Counted from the stretch's first letter, positions 8,750 through 17,165 are shown. The stretch: 64,000 nt of DNA from CAVVUF01 sp963751425 (GCA_963751425.1 CAVVUF010000001.1:682001-746000), one strand, 5' to 3'. The notes: generated from the sequence alone by a model not told the origin. Translations and numbers: made by a program.

Positions 8750-8811
8750 GGATTGATGAAGCGGTAGAATGAACAGGGTTTCGGCATAGGTTCTGGTTGC
8801 CACATCAATCC
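8750..8811. repeat. 9-bp inverted repeat just inside the left island end
   Basis: GGATTGATG at 8750-8758 is matched by its exact complement CATCAATCC at 8803-8811, with 44 bases between. It lies immediately after the truncated udk fragment, where recombinase arm sites or a transposon end could be expected. A chance pair of this length is possible, so no function is claimed. Confidence 0.3.
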
Positions 8812-8848
8812 TTAATTCGTTGGGCGGTTACATTGAAGAAAGTAAAAG

Positions 8849-9537
8849 ATGACAGACTCAGATAAACAACAACTTTATTCAAGTATTGTTCAGAGAAGGA
8901 AGCAATGCAAAGCATGTAGCGGCTTAATCAACCCTGCGGATTGGAATGGTGGTCAGTATGACTCGTCTCAAATAGGACCTTGGTCTAGGTGGCAGGGAAA
9001 TCTACAAGCAAAGCTAATGGTGGTAGGACAAGATTGGGGAGATACAAATTACTTTCTAAAGTGGAAAGGATTCGATAATCCTAAAATCCAACAAACGAAA
9101 ATCTCTCGAAGTTGTTGAGCTCTATCGATGTAAATATCAAGCCCATTATGGACGTTGACCAAGCGGGAGAAATTTTCCTCACAAACGCGATTCTATGTTT
9201 GAAACAAAATGGTTTGCAGGGTGCAGTAGATGGTGCCTGGTTCGAAAACTGTGGCAAGAATTTCTTGAAACCATTAATAGAAATCGTCATGCCTAAGGTT
9301 CTGGTTGCGCTGGGGGAATGGCCTTACAAAACAATCCTGCAAGCATATGGCATTCGGTATGTTCGACCCAACTCATATCGGGTGATAGTAGAACAAGTCG
9401 GCCAAGCAGGAGGCAAGGAATTACCTGGTGGGGTATTACTATTTCCAGTGTATCATTGTGGAAGCAGAGGGGTGAATCAAAACAGAAAATGGCCTGACCA
9501 ACTGAACGATTGGAAACTGATACAGCAAGCGATATAG
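8849..9537 (+). CDS. Uracil-DNA glycosylase superfamily-like protein, frameshifted
   Basis: Two overlapping frames (8849-9118 and 9112-9537) form one protein of about 230 residues once a missing base near 9088-9096 is restored. The first has CKACSGL and VVGQDWGD, resembling the UDG-superfamily water-activating loop; the second has VLVALGEWPYK and, near the end, FPVYHCGSRGVNQNRKW, resembling the second active-site loop that carries the His. These enzymes remove damaged or modified bases. Family placement rests on motif resemblance only. A possible defence or repair cargo role is inference from the island setting. Confidence 0.62.
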
Positions 9538-9766
9538 GCAAACACACAACTCAATCAATCCAAAGGCTGCCCAACATCAGTTCCAGCCGACAATGGGCTT
9601 GCCGCTCGCGAATGGAGCATACTTTGCCAGAAATGGCGCGATAATAGATTTGGATGATACCATTTGGGGCTCTGTTTATGGGAGTTTTTTACCACATAAA
9701 TAGTATCTTGGTTCGTTGGCCGCACAACCGCATTTCACGAAAAGTGAAATAGGAGTATCTTTTGAG

Positions 9767-10743
9767 ATGCTTGAAAGCGATTGGTCTCAATTTATCCCTG
9801 ACTTAATCATTGCCGTCATCTCGGTGTTGCTTGTTGCAATTGTGACGGGAACAATAGCTTATTTCAAGTCTGAAAGATTTAAGACATGGCTCAATAAACA
9901 ACCCTCAAAATTTGCGCTTGGATTAAAGTGGTTAGTTGAGAAATGGTATTTTTTCGCACCACTTTGTATTGTAATAATTTTAGGGATAATAACTTTTCGT
10001 ATTTATGCAGACTGGAAAATTGTCGCTTTTTCTTTTATTTGCTACATAACAGGTTTGCTTAGCTGGGGATTATCCAATAGACAAAAGATATCACACGATA
10101 GGAACAGAAAAACCACCGGCACAATTACGAAGTTTTTACCAATCCCATTGCCAGCAGGTATAGGAAATTCATACTTAAAAAATCGTTATATTGAACCTCC
10201 ATTAGGGGATATTGTTTTAGGTGGAGCGCAGTTTGGGTTAAAGAGAAATCGCTAATTTTCGACACAAATGAACAAATACGTTATTACTTGCCTAGTGATG
10301 ACAACAGCAAAATAATTGATTTTCAATTACCTGATTCAGTGAATGGAGTTAAGTCTGTTTATTTTCTCATAAACTCAGGTAATAGCAAAATTGCCTATGC
10401 AAATAAAAGCATAGGAAAAATCAGGCTTATATTTAAAGACGCACCCCCTTTAGATGTCGAATTGGTCTTAGGACAAAATATTAGGGAATGGTGTCCAGGG
10501 AATTCTGGGGACTATATTCGAGAAACATCAAGCCCTACAATAGTTGGTGTATGGACAGGGATGAGTAAAGATGGAGCAAATGCAGTTTTGGATTGCCTTA
10601 AAATACCAGTGTACGAATGTATGAGAAATTGTTTTCTTGAAAAAATCACATTTGTACACAAATCTGCACAACAACCACCAGATACAATGGGAGTACATTT
10701 TTCCGTGTTTGGTATTTCGTTAGAGGTACAGGAAAACGCCTGA
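9767..10743 (+). CDS. Two-helix membrane protein with extramembrane beta-rich domain, frameshifted
   Basis: The frame from ATG 9767 (AGGAG 12-16 bases upstream) encodes two transmembrane helices (LIIAVISVLLVAIVTGTIAY and, later, APLCIVIILGIITF with a further hydrophobic run) and closes at 10255. The frame that then runs to 10743 is open well upstream and reads KSLIFDTNEQIRYYLPSDD, so one missing base near 10241-10243 splits a single gene of about 325 residues. The C-terminal 200 residues are rich in beta-type pattern (SVYFLINSGNSKIAYA) and resemble a jelly-roll binding domain. No enzymatic motif is seen and function is unknown. Confidence 0.6.
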
Positions 10744-10996
10744 CAACACGTGTGGTGGACAGGTCAGGGGCGCAAGCTGTGGCCCTCTAAGTCCGAGTAA
10801 TTTCATACAGAATTATCGGCATCGAAGGAAAGAGATGTTCAATTGTGGGTATATCAAGTACTCACTGTAAAGGCGATCTACCCCTTACATAACCATGGGT
10901 AAACGCGCTGGGAGGATTTTGAGCGCAAAATATTGACTTTGGCAAAAGCAGCGCGATAATCAGTTTAAAAGAGTATGCCAATAGAAGGAGGCTATA

Positions 10997-11308
10997 ATGT
11001 CTGAACCCGTTTACTTGAATGTTCTGGGCTTTGGTTGGACTGAAGCTTGGTACCAACTTTCCAAAGAAGAACGAGATAATTTATGGTCAAAAGTTGAGGA
11101 AATTGGTAAGCGTGCAGGCGAAAAGTGGGTAATCGTGTGTAATTCGCGGTGGGCGGACGAATCAGTTTATGATTGGGGCGTTCTTGAATACCCGAGTATG
11201 GAAGCCTATCTACAGAAAGTCAAAGAACTAGAGAAGCTTGAATTTTATCGCTACTGGTCATCTAAGTCGATTCTGGGAACAAAATGGAGTGACTCTGGAG
11301 GAAATTAA
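10997..11308 (+). CDS. Small conserved protein, DUF6616-like
   Basis: This 103-residue soluble protein starts MSEPVYLNVLGFGWTEAWYQ after a strong AGAAGGAGG site. It contains WVIVCNSRWADESVYDWGVL and ends in a helix plus YRYWSSKSILG. The pattern suggests a ferredoxin-like alpha/beta fold of the kind used by YCII/EthD-type small proteins, and I recall the sequence as close to DUF6616; this was not checked. It stands alone between two stretches without genes, so context gives no role. Confidence 0.7.
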   Translation: MSEPVYLNVLGFGWTEAWYQLSKEERDNLWSKVEEIGKRAGEKWVIVCNSRWADESVYDWGVLEYPSMEAYLQKVKELEKLEFYRYWSSKSILGTKWSDSGGN

Positions 11309-11910
11309 TCACATTACATTAAAGCCAGATTGCATGTTAGTTTGTTTCTAGACTGGCGACCAGATTTTCAAAGTCAACTACCAATAGAGCATCGAACAGA
11401 AGGTAAATGGGCCTCCGTTCTGGTTTAGGCGCGTCAATGAGTCCACACCTAATATCATGTTTATAATCGCAGCGTGTAGGAGGCATTGGGCATTAGCATA
11501 TTTTCAAAGCATACCACTGCTAATAGTGATGTAATACACCCTCGCAATTCCTCACCAAAGCCTCCCGCATCAACACCTCTCGCCAGGTCACCCAGCATAT
11601 GAATTGCGGCATGAGCTTAGTTGAGGCTTGCCGCATATTGGGGATGCACAAAGGATAACAGTCTGTCCCGACGATACCTACGTTGGCAACCCCCACAAAT
11701 GTATGCTAGTGTAACCTTTTTGTTTATTTTTACTGGAAAAATGTAGGTGGGTAAAAGCCCAAGAAATTTGAGGGAAATAATTGGCTTTGTTCACGGGGGT
11801 ATTACACACGCCCAATACTCTTTGCCAAAAATAGTTTCCTGAAATCTCAATCCGCTATATACTTAATTATTAATTGGATGAGATTGACTACAGAGGAGGG
11901 TTAATCAACT
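11309..11910. other. 600-bp stretch with no intact gene inside the island
   Basis: No frame on either strand looks like a real gene. A 38-codon remnant at 11542-11658 (plus) reads RQVTQHMNCGMSLVEACRIL before a stop, reminiscent of a transposase or resolvase helix-turn-helix, but it is too short to assign. A possible -10 box TATACT at 11858-11863 and an AGGAGGG site lead into the Mrr-like gene. The remainder shows nothing recognisable and may be scar sequence from lost mobile genes. Confidence 0.4.
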
Positions 11911-12798
11911 ATGGCAGATATTACACGTCGGAGAACAGGCGAGTTTTTACGAATTGTGTTTGACCTCTTGTGGGAAAAGCCCGAAGGTTTACCTGCAAAA
12001 GAAATTCTGGACGCTATTCCCAAAATCACTCAACTAACAGGATATGAAAGCGGTTATTATCCTTCGACTCCTAACTCACCAAGATATGAGAAAATAATCC
12101 GCTTCGCTACGATTGACCTGGTCAAAGCTGGCTGGCTGGTAAAGAGCAAAGGTCGCTGGTTTCTCACCGAGGAAGGTCGTCAAGCATACAAAAAATTCAA
12201 AGACCCTGAAGATTTTTACAAGGAATCAGTGAGGCTATATCATGAATGGCAACGCAGCCGCCCTAAAAAGGAAGGCTTGGTTACAGATGAGGAGGAAATC
12301 CAGAAAATCTCCCTGACCGTGGAAGAAGCTGAAGAAAAGGCCTGGGAGCAAATCCAACAGTTTCTCCAGAATATGAACCCTTACGAATTCCAGGAGTTAG
12401 TAGCCGACCTGCTTCGAGCAATGGATTACCATGTTTCTTGGGTAGCTCCTCCTGGAAGAGACCGCGGCATTGACATCATTGCCTATACGGACCCGCTTGG
12501 AGCCAGCATTCCTCGTATAAAGGTGCAAGTCAAACACCGAGACCAAGCTACAGCCGTCGAAGGGCTCCGAGCGTTTATGTCTGTCCTCGGCGCGGATGAT
12601 ATTGGATTGTTTGTATCGTCTGGTGGCTTTACGAGTGATGCACGGGAAGAGGCGCGTACTCAGGAACGACGCAAAGTCACGCTGCTTGATTTGGAAAACT
12701 TATACGACTTATGGGTTGAGCATTATGAAAAACTATCCCAGGAGGCCCGACAGCGTTTTCCTTTGAAGCCAATCCACTTTCTCGCACCAATTGAGTGA
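11911..12798 (+). CDS. Mrr-like restriction endonuclease (winged helix plus PD-(D/E)XK)
   Basis: The 295-residue protein has an N-terminal Mrr-N-type winged helix (residues about 1-100, ending GRWFLTEEGRQAYKKF) and a C-terminal Mrr catalytic domain. The latter starts at MNPYEFQELVADLLRAMDY and carries GRDRGIDII then KVQVKHR, the D-(x)n-QxK form of the PD-(D/E)XK site. Mrr enzymes cut DNA bearing modified bases and act without a partner methylase. No methyltransferase lies nearby, consistent with a type IV enzyme. Length is close to that of E. coli Mrr and it appears intact. Start chosen after AGGAGGG. Confidence 0.9.
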   Translation: MADITRRRTGEFLRIVFDLLWEKPEGLPAKEILDAIPKITQLTGYESGYYPSTPNSPRYEKIIRFATIDLVKAGWLVKSKGRWFLTEEGRQAYKKFKDPEDFYKESVRLYHEWQRSRPKKEGLVTDEEEIQKISLTVEEAEEKAWEQIQQFLQNMNPYEFQELVADLLRAMDYHVSWVAPPGRDRGIDIIAYTDPLGASIPRIKVQVKHRDQATAVEGLRAFMSVLGADDIGLFVSSGGFTSDAREEARTQERRKVTLLDLENLYDLWVEHYEKLSQEARQRFPLKPIHFLAPIE

Positions 12799-12893
12799 AG
12801 TGGGTCGTTCTGTACGATGAGGAAGCGACATTGCTGGCTCCGCCTGGACATAGTTGTATATGTTAGGAATAGATGAGACGAAAAGGATAATAA

Positions 12894-13769
12894 ATGTATC
12901 TTGCCGAAATTCACGGTAAGTTGTCAATGGAAAATGAAAATAAAGAGGACATTTTAACCTCGAATGTGTTTTCGTTCTTTAAATATGCAAACCGCGAAAT
13001 ATTTTTATTTAGGCTAATGAAATTTCTAAACTTGAATGTGTCTTCTGAAGATGCCGCTCAGGCAGAATTTCAATTTTGGCCATCTTATCCTGATGGCACC
13101 CAACCTGATTTAGTAATCCTTGTTGGTTCTTATTATCTATTGATTGAAGCTAAATTTCACTCTGGTTTTGGTGAGGAGACTTTATACAAGAAACATCAAC
13201 TTCTAAGAGAAATAGAAGGTGGTGAATATGAGGCAGATGGAAGCAAAAAAACATTTAAAATTATTGTAGTGACTGGGGATTATTTTTTCAAAACCGAGAT
13301 TATTACGAGTATACCCGCTAATCACCGAGCCAAATTAACATGGATAAATTGGCAGAAGATTGCCCTCTTGATATTTAATATTCTTGAAGAAATGCCCGAT
13401 ATTTCAGTCGAGACCAGGTTGTTTGCTGAAGACCTATATAAATTGCTTATAAAGAAAAAATTACGTAATTATGAAGGCGGAAATGTACTTAGTAATATCG
13501 AAAGAATTAATCCTTATGAGCGAGCTATATTTTTTGAGTTTGTTACCGCTTCTTATCGCGGCGATTTTATTGGTTTCCAATCATCCTTGGGAATTATGCA
13601 GCAAATATCATCAATACCAAACAGTCTTTTTTATCAGAAGAACATGGCTAATAAACAAGTAACAAAGACAATTTCTCATAAAGCCTTTTTTCAATCACTT
13701 AGCACACAAAGCGGTAATATTAGGGAATCTCAAGAGTATCTTTTTTGTGATTGGAGAATTAAAACATGA
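12894..13769 (+). CDS. PD-(D/E)XK nuclease-family protein
   Basis: The 291-residue protein has TQPDLVILVGSYYLLIEAKF near residues 70-90, which fits the PD...ExK active site of the restriction-endonuclease fold, followed by helix-rich sequence with no further recognised domain. The N-terminal NKEDILTSNVFSFFKYANRE is typical of related defence-island nucleases that target DNA. Its last four bases overlap the next gene (ATGA at 13766-13769), so the two are translationally coupled. Base composition is AT-rich compared with the flanks. The target is unknown; a defence role is inference. Confidence 0.75.
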   Translation: MYLAEIHGKLSMENENKEDILTSNVFSFFKYANREIFLFRLMKFLNLNVSSEDAAQAEFQFWPSYPDGTQPDLVILVGSYYLLIEAKFHSGFGEETLYKKHQLLREIEGGEYEADGSKKTFKIIVVTGDYFFKTEIITSIPANHRAKLTWINWQKIALLIFNILEEMPDISVETRLFAEDLYKLLIKKKLRNYEGGNVLSNIERINPYERAIFFEFVTASYRGDFIGFQSSLGIMQQISSIPNSLFYQKNMANKQVTKTISHKAFFQSLSTQSGNIRESQEYLFCDWRIKT

Positions 13770-14359
13770 ATAAAACTGAATTAGTTATACAGACTAAAAG
13801 AGCATTTGACTTCATTCAGAAGCTATATTTTGAAGTATCTTATTTGATAAAGGAAATGGAAGGTCTTTTAGCGGAGGAAGACGAAAAGTTTATCATGGGA
13901 CGACCAGCGGGTTATATGGTGTCTGCCCGTAGCTCAAATGGCTTAGAACCCTTATTGGTTAATTATTGGATGTTCAAAAAAATATCGACGTTTTTTATAC
14001 CAGAATCTTCTACTAAAATAGTTACTGGAATAACAAACACCCATTTCGAGGAAAATCCCAGGGTCATATATGTGCGGATTGTGTTAAACGATAAAGATAT
14101 TCCCGAACCCACCATTTATTCTGGTGTTCTTAGTGATTTTCTTCTTAAGAATAATAAAGCCTTACCAAAATTTGAGAAACTTATGGCGCACATGGAATAC
14201 AATGAAACCAAAGTTTTTTCCAATGGTGATGTAATTGATTATGAAGATACATATATAAAGTTCAAAGGTAAATTATTCCACATTGATTTATACGATATTA
14301 AGACCAGTAAAGACATTGCAGAGAAAATAATTGCTCCTACATTGAAGTTATATCGATAG
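13766..14359 (+). CDS. Unknown partner of the upstream PD-(D/E)XK protein
   Basis: This 197-residue protein has no signal peptide or membrane helix and no motif I recognise. It starts MNKTELVIQTKRAFDFIQKL with an amphipathic helix, continues with alternating beta-type segments such as NPRVIYVRIVLNDKDIP, and ends in SKDIAEKIIAPTLKLYR. Its ATG overlaps the stop of the nuclease gene by four bases, the strongest sign that the two products act together, for example as regulator, specificity subunit or antitoxin. I cannot name the function. Confidence 0.65.
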   Translation: MNKTELVIQTKRAFDFIQKLYFEVSYLIKEMEGLLAEEDEKFIMGRPAGYMVSARSSNGLEPLLVNYWMFKKISTFFIPESSTKIVTGITNTHFEENPRVIYVRIVLNDKDIPEPTIYSGVLSDFLLKNNKALPKFEKLMAHMEYNETKVFSNGDVIDYEDTYIKFKGKLFHIDLYDIKTSKDIAEKIIAPTLKLYR

Positions 14360-14399
14360 AGTTGTAAGTAGATATTCAATTTAACGCATATAGTTTGGT

Positions 14400-14567
14400 C
14401 TACCTTTGGGATATTAGATATGTGGCAAGCCTGGTCATGTCGAGAGATTGCAGGTGCAGCGCACCTTCTGAGACTCCGTCAATTTCAATTTCTCCGCCAA
14501 AAATCGGCTCAGGGCTTTTCTCCATTTCTAAGAGAATTTCCCGTCCTAAATCCATGTCCCGCTTCAT
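14400..14567 (-). pseudogene. DUF2513-like short gene, probably truncated by a frameshift
   Basis: The ATG at 14567 follows an AAGGAGT site and encodes 55 residues beginning MKRDMDLGREILLEMEKSPE and continuing GGEIEIDGVSEGALHLQSL. This matches my recollection of the DUF2513 N-terminus, a small winged-helix-like family of phages and mobile elements. After HLQSL the frame diverges to a stop, while another frame reads HDQACHISNIP, resembling the expected continuation. Full members exceed 100 residues, so this is likely a decayed gene. Confidence 0.5.
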
Positions 14568-14892
14568 TTTCAATACTCCTTGTTCATTATCAGTATATAC
14601 CCGCTCTTACTGTTTTGTGAGCTTTTTGTCAACTGGCGTTCATACAGCAGTTCTCCTAAATTCCCTTTAGTCTGTCTAGCATAATGGGCGATAAGCTAAG
14701 TCTTGGTATGCCCGATTAAGCGGACGAAGATAGTTTCAGGTACGCCGGCTTGAAGCTGGGGAAGACAGAAAGCCTGCTTAGTTTTTTAAGCCAGACTTAC
14801 AAATATTGTTCTTTCACCTAAGATACTTTTACTCGCGTTTCAATTTACCCATCACGTCCCTGAACCAGTACCCACAGCAGGCATAAAAATCT
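14568..14892. other. Noncoding stretch carrying the recombinase relic
   Basis: Apart from the recombinase relic at 14570-14785, this interval between two minus-strand loci holds nothing I can identify. The part from 14786 to 14892 shows no frame, hairpin or promoter of note. Confidence 0.4.
14570..14785 (-). pseudogene. C-terminal relic of a tyrosine recombinase with in-frame stop
   Basis: On the minus strand the frame reads LQAGVPETIFVRLIGHTKT, then a TAG at 14696-14698, then LIAHYARQTKGNLGELLYER to a TGA. This is the end of a tyrosine recombinase: the LIGH segment carries the His, and the active-site Tyr falls exactly nine residues later (HY), as in canonical LGHxxxxxxxxY, but the TAG interrupts. 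The upstream catalytic part (Arg, Lys, HxxR) is gone. It records an earlier integrase in the island, distinct in sequence from the one at 16549. Confidence 0.55.
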
Positions 14893-15681
14893 TTATGGCG
14901 TTTCCCAAATTAGGATTGTCGACAAGGGTTGGCTCATACCTAAAGTGAATGCTTTTAATTTGAGCCCTTGAAAATTATCCCAGTGCCGCCCTGCTGGGGC
15001 ATCCACATCCGCAGGAACGTTTACATCCACACCTAATAACATAAAAGCTTCCTCTGTTTTTTCAATAGGCAGATTTATTTCAGTTAAACCTTCAGTTAGC
15101 ATGAAACCTTTCGCAAGATGGTTCATATCAAAAAAGAAAGTAAATGTGTAACCTTCAAATTGATACGTTCTACTTTGCCCACCTTCTGGGATTTCAGGAA
15201 TTTCACCCGGATTAAAGGGTAAAATCTCTGTACTTGCGCCAAATAAATCACCAAATTCGGAAGAATTCCTCCCGAATAATTCTGGCACATTTAGTATAGT
15301 TTTAACCGATGGGGAAACATCTCCTATATCTCCTTGTTTAATTTCTGGAGTAATCGTTGCTTCTTCATCGATTTGTGTAGCTTTTGCCTCTGAAGTTTTA
15401 GACGGAATAATCGTTGCGGTTGGTGCAACAGAGGGTTTACTTGTAAATGTGACGGTAGGTGTTCGCGTGAAAGCTCTTACAGTTAGTGTAGCTTGATAAC
15501 CTTCGGAATTCTTAAGAACTTGGCTAGGCAATCCATAAGTAAGGCAGCAGAATATGACGAACAGGATCCCGATACCTATTACAATGATTGGTTTACTTTT
15601 GGCAGGTTGAATAATATGGCCTTTAATCCATGCTGAAACTTCACTCCAAATACTGGCTTTTGGAGAAACAATATAAAACAA
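14893..15681 (-). CDS. Membrane protein with Thr/Pro-rich linker, probably the C-terminal part of the upstream gene
   Basis: The frame encodes a transmembrane helix (KPIIVIGIGILFVIFCCLTY near residue 35), a low-complexity Thr/Pro/Lys linker (about residues 65-110) and a C-terminal domain of about 140 residues ending LSTILIWETP. There is no ATG: the frame is open back to about 15754 and codes another hydrophobic run (CLAALSSLFVGIIILFY). That run continues naturally from the zinc-ribbon gene, whose frame overlaps here, so a missing base near 15716-15754 probably splits one gene of about 480 residues. Function unknown; a membrane-anchored extracytoplasmic sensor is one possibility. Confidence 0.55.
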   Translation of the reverse strand: MFYIVSPKASIWSEVSAWIKGHIIQPAKSKPIIVIGIGILFVIFCCLTYGLPSQVLKNSEGYQATLTVRAFTRTPTVTFTSKPSVAPTATIIPSKTSEAKATQIDEEATITPEIKQGDIGDVSPSVKTILNVPELFGRNSSEFGDLFGASTEILPFNPGEIPEIPEGGQSRTYQFEGYTFTFFFDMNHLAKGFMLTEGLTEINLPIEKTEEAFMLLGVDVNVPADVDAPAGRHWDNFQGLKLKAFTLGMSQPLSTILIWETP

Positions 15682-15716
15682 GATAATAATCCCTACAAAT
15701 AACGAGCTTAAAGCTG

Positions 15717-16331
15717 CTAAACAGGCAAAAGGTTTAATGCCGACTTTAATTGCAATGAAATTAAATCATCTAAGGGTTGAAAAATCGCGAATAGAACCAT
15801 CGATGAGCATCCCATAATTAGGAGAACTAGTACCAAACCAACAGCAAATTTAAAAAGTTTTCCTAAAGCGAAACAACCGCTTTTACTTGCCTGACTTTCA
15901 ATTGCCTTAGGGGTAGAGGGATATAATATTGTACGTATATTGAAAATACGTTTATTAATTTCATTTTCTTGTAAACGTAATTTCTTTAATTGCTCTCTGT
16001 TCACTCGAGTGTTTTTTAAACGCTCTATGTTACGAATTTCTGATTGAACGGTAGTTAATTGAAGTTGAAGTGAATTTAATTCGTTATTTAGTTGCAGCTT
16101 TTTTATCTCAGCTTGGGTAGCCTGATTTCCTTCTCGCACCGTTGACTGAGTTTGTGCGCCCACGCTTTGAATTGTTTCGGTTACTTTTTCAACAAGCTTG
16201 ACAGTGACATAACCTTCACCGCGTTGAACCACCAAACTTGCTCCACAATAGGAACAATTAAAATGTTCAACATCTGATGGAATTTGGATTGGTGCACCAC
16301 ATGACGCACAAGCTAGGTTCTGAACATTCAT
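15717..16331 (-). CDS. Zinc-ribbon, coiled-coil membrane protein
   Basis: From MNVQNLACASCGAPIQIPSD the protein shows a four-Cys zinc ribbon (CASC and CSYC), then a long heptad-type coiled coil (about residues 75-130, KKLQLNNELNSLQLQLTTV), then one transmembrane helix (VGLVLVLLIMGCSSMVLFAI). It stops shortly after, in the region where the 14893-15681 frame takes over; the two are probably one frameshifted gene. The start at 16331 is preceded by GGAGAG. No catalytic motif is present. Confidence 0.6.
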   Translation of the reverse strand: MNVQNLACASCGAPIQIPSDVEHFNCSYCGASLVVQRGEGYVTVKLVEKVTETIQSVGAQTQSTVREGNQATQAEIKKLQLNNELNSLQLQLTTVQSEIRNIERLKNTRVNREQLKKLRLQENEINKRIFNIRTILYPSTPKAIESQASKSGCFALGKLFKFAVGLVLVLLIMGCSSMVLFAIFQPLDDLISLQLKSALNLLPV

Positions 16332-16548
16332 AAATTTTCTCTCCAAAAGAGTTGAATTATTTAGGTTAAGATGTTCACGAAAGAATTTTCGTAACCCTTA
16401 ACAACCTGTACTTTAGGAAGCTTTCTTGGAAATTAAATATCCCTTTCATTATTCCATATTTGATTTGTACTGTCAGGTGTCGTTTGTCATTATTGAGTTT
16501 ATCAAAACGCCCGACTCTCATTGTACGTTGTTTACATATCAGTCTTTC

Positions 16549-17021
16549 TTATAGTGCATTATCCACTGGGCTACCCCGACGATGCGCTGCTATCAAATCG
16601 CCAGACTCTTGCTTCAGGTATCGCCTGAGAACCTGTAAATCCGCATATCCCAACAGTTCTTTGAGGGTATAAATATCCACACCGGCTCTTAGCATGTTGA
16701 TTGCAAACGCCCTTCTAAAGGTGTGCAAGGGTGGCTCTTTCACATTGCCTCTTTGAGCGCGGCGTCTCATGCATGATCTGCCTGAGGCTTGAATAAGACA
16801 ACTTCCGGAGTCAATTCAGATTCCTTGACAACTCCCTGTTGGTCCAGGAATGTCAGGAAATAAGAAAGTTCTACGGTGTAAATCCTGATGGTATTGGGTG
16901 ACAGGTTTCGAGCGCGACAATCCATTAAGAAACCGCTTACCATGAAATCAACGGTTCCCGCGATAATTTCTTTAACATTAAACGCCTGGTCTACCTGTTT
17001 ACGAGACATTTTATCCTCCAT
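16549..17021 (-). pseudogene. Tyrosine recombinase (island integrase) lacking its catalytic centre
   Basis: Two overlapping frames belong to one integrase. The first (from ATG 17021, MEDKMSRKQVDQAF) contains the SAM-like core-binding domain, ending RNLSPNTIRIYTVELSYFL. The second (16549-16770) has LHTFRRAFAINMLRAGVDIY with HxxR, then LLGYADLQVLRRYLKQ with the catalytic Tyr. About 130-150 residues between them, including the first catalytic Arg and Lys, are absent, so the enzyme cannot work. It ends about 60 bases from the right tRNA-Thr, the expected place for a tRNA-targeting integrase. Confidence 0.82.
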
Positions 17022-17082
17022 TTTTACCCCCCACAGGTAGGCAATATGCCCAAAAATTACCATGTTCCCCCTGTCAATGACC

Positions 17083-17155
17083 GCCACCGTAGCTCAGCTG
17101 GCAGAGCAGACGTTTCGTAAACGCCAGGTCAAGGGTTCAATTCCCTTCGGTGGCT
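17083..17155 (+). tRNA. tRNA-Thr (anticodon CGT), second copy
   Basis: All 73 bases are identical to 8563-8635, including the anticodon-stem mismatch. The sequence upstream is island DNA with the decayed integrase and shows no obvious promoter, so expression of this copy is doubtful. Confidence 0.93.
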
Positions 17156-17165
17156 CTTTTTCCAG

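Larger units (their letters stand above)
8636..17082. mobile_element. Integrated genomic island at tRNA-Thr with decayed recombinases
   Basis: The block is bounded by two tRNA-Thr copies inside a 169-bp direct repeat and separates the tRNA promoter from the long udk. A broken tyrosine recombinase lies next to the right copy (16549-17021), and the C-terminal relic of a second lies at 14570-14785. The cargo is unlike the flanks: nuclease-like genes, small membrane proteins and unknowns, in visibly AT-rich sequence especially from 12.9 to 16.5 kb, with loose gene spacing. Because both recombinases are broken, the island is probably no longer mobile on its own. The exact crossover point inside the repeat is not determined. 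Confidence 0.85.

Noticed and set aside
8636..17082. An insertion sequence or transposon with terminal inverted repeats
   Set aside because: No transposase gene and no inverted repeats at the ends were found; the boundaries are direct repeats containing tRNA genes.
17022..17087. An earlier start of the integrase fragment, running into the tRNA gene
   Set aside because: The frame extends by chance into tRNA sequence; ATG 17021 follows a purine-rich run and begins the domain properly.
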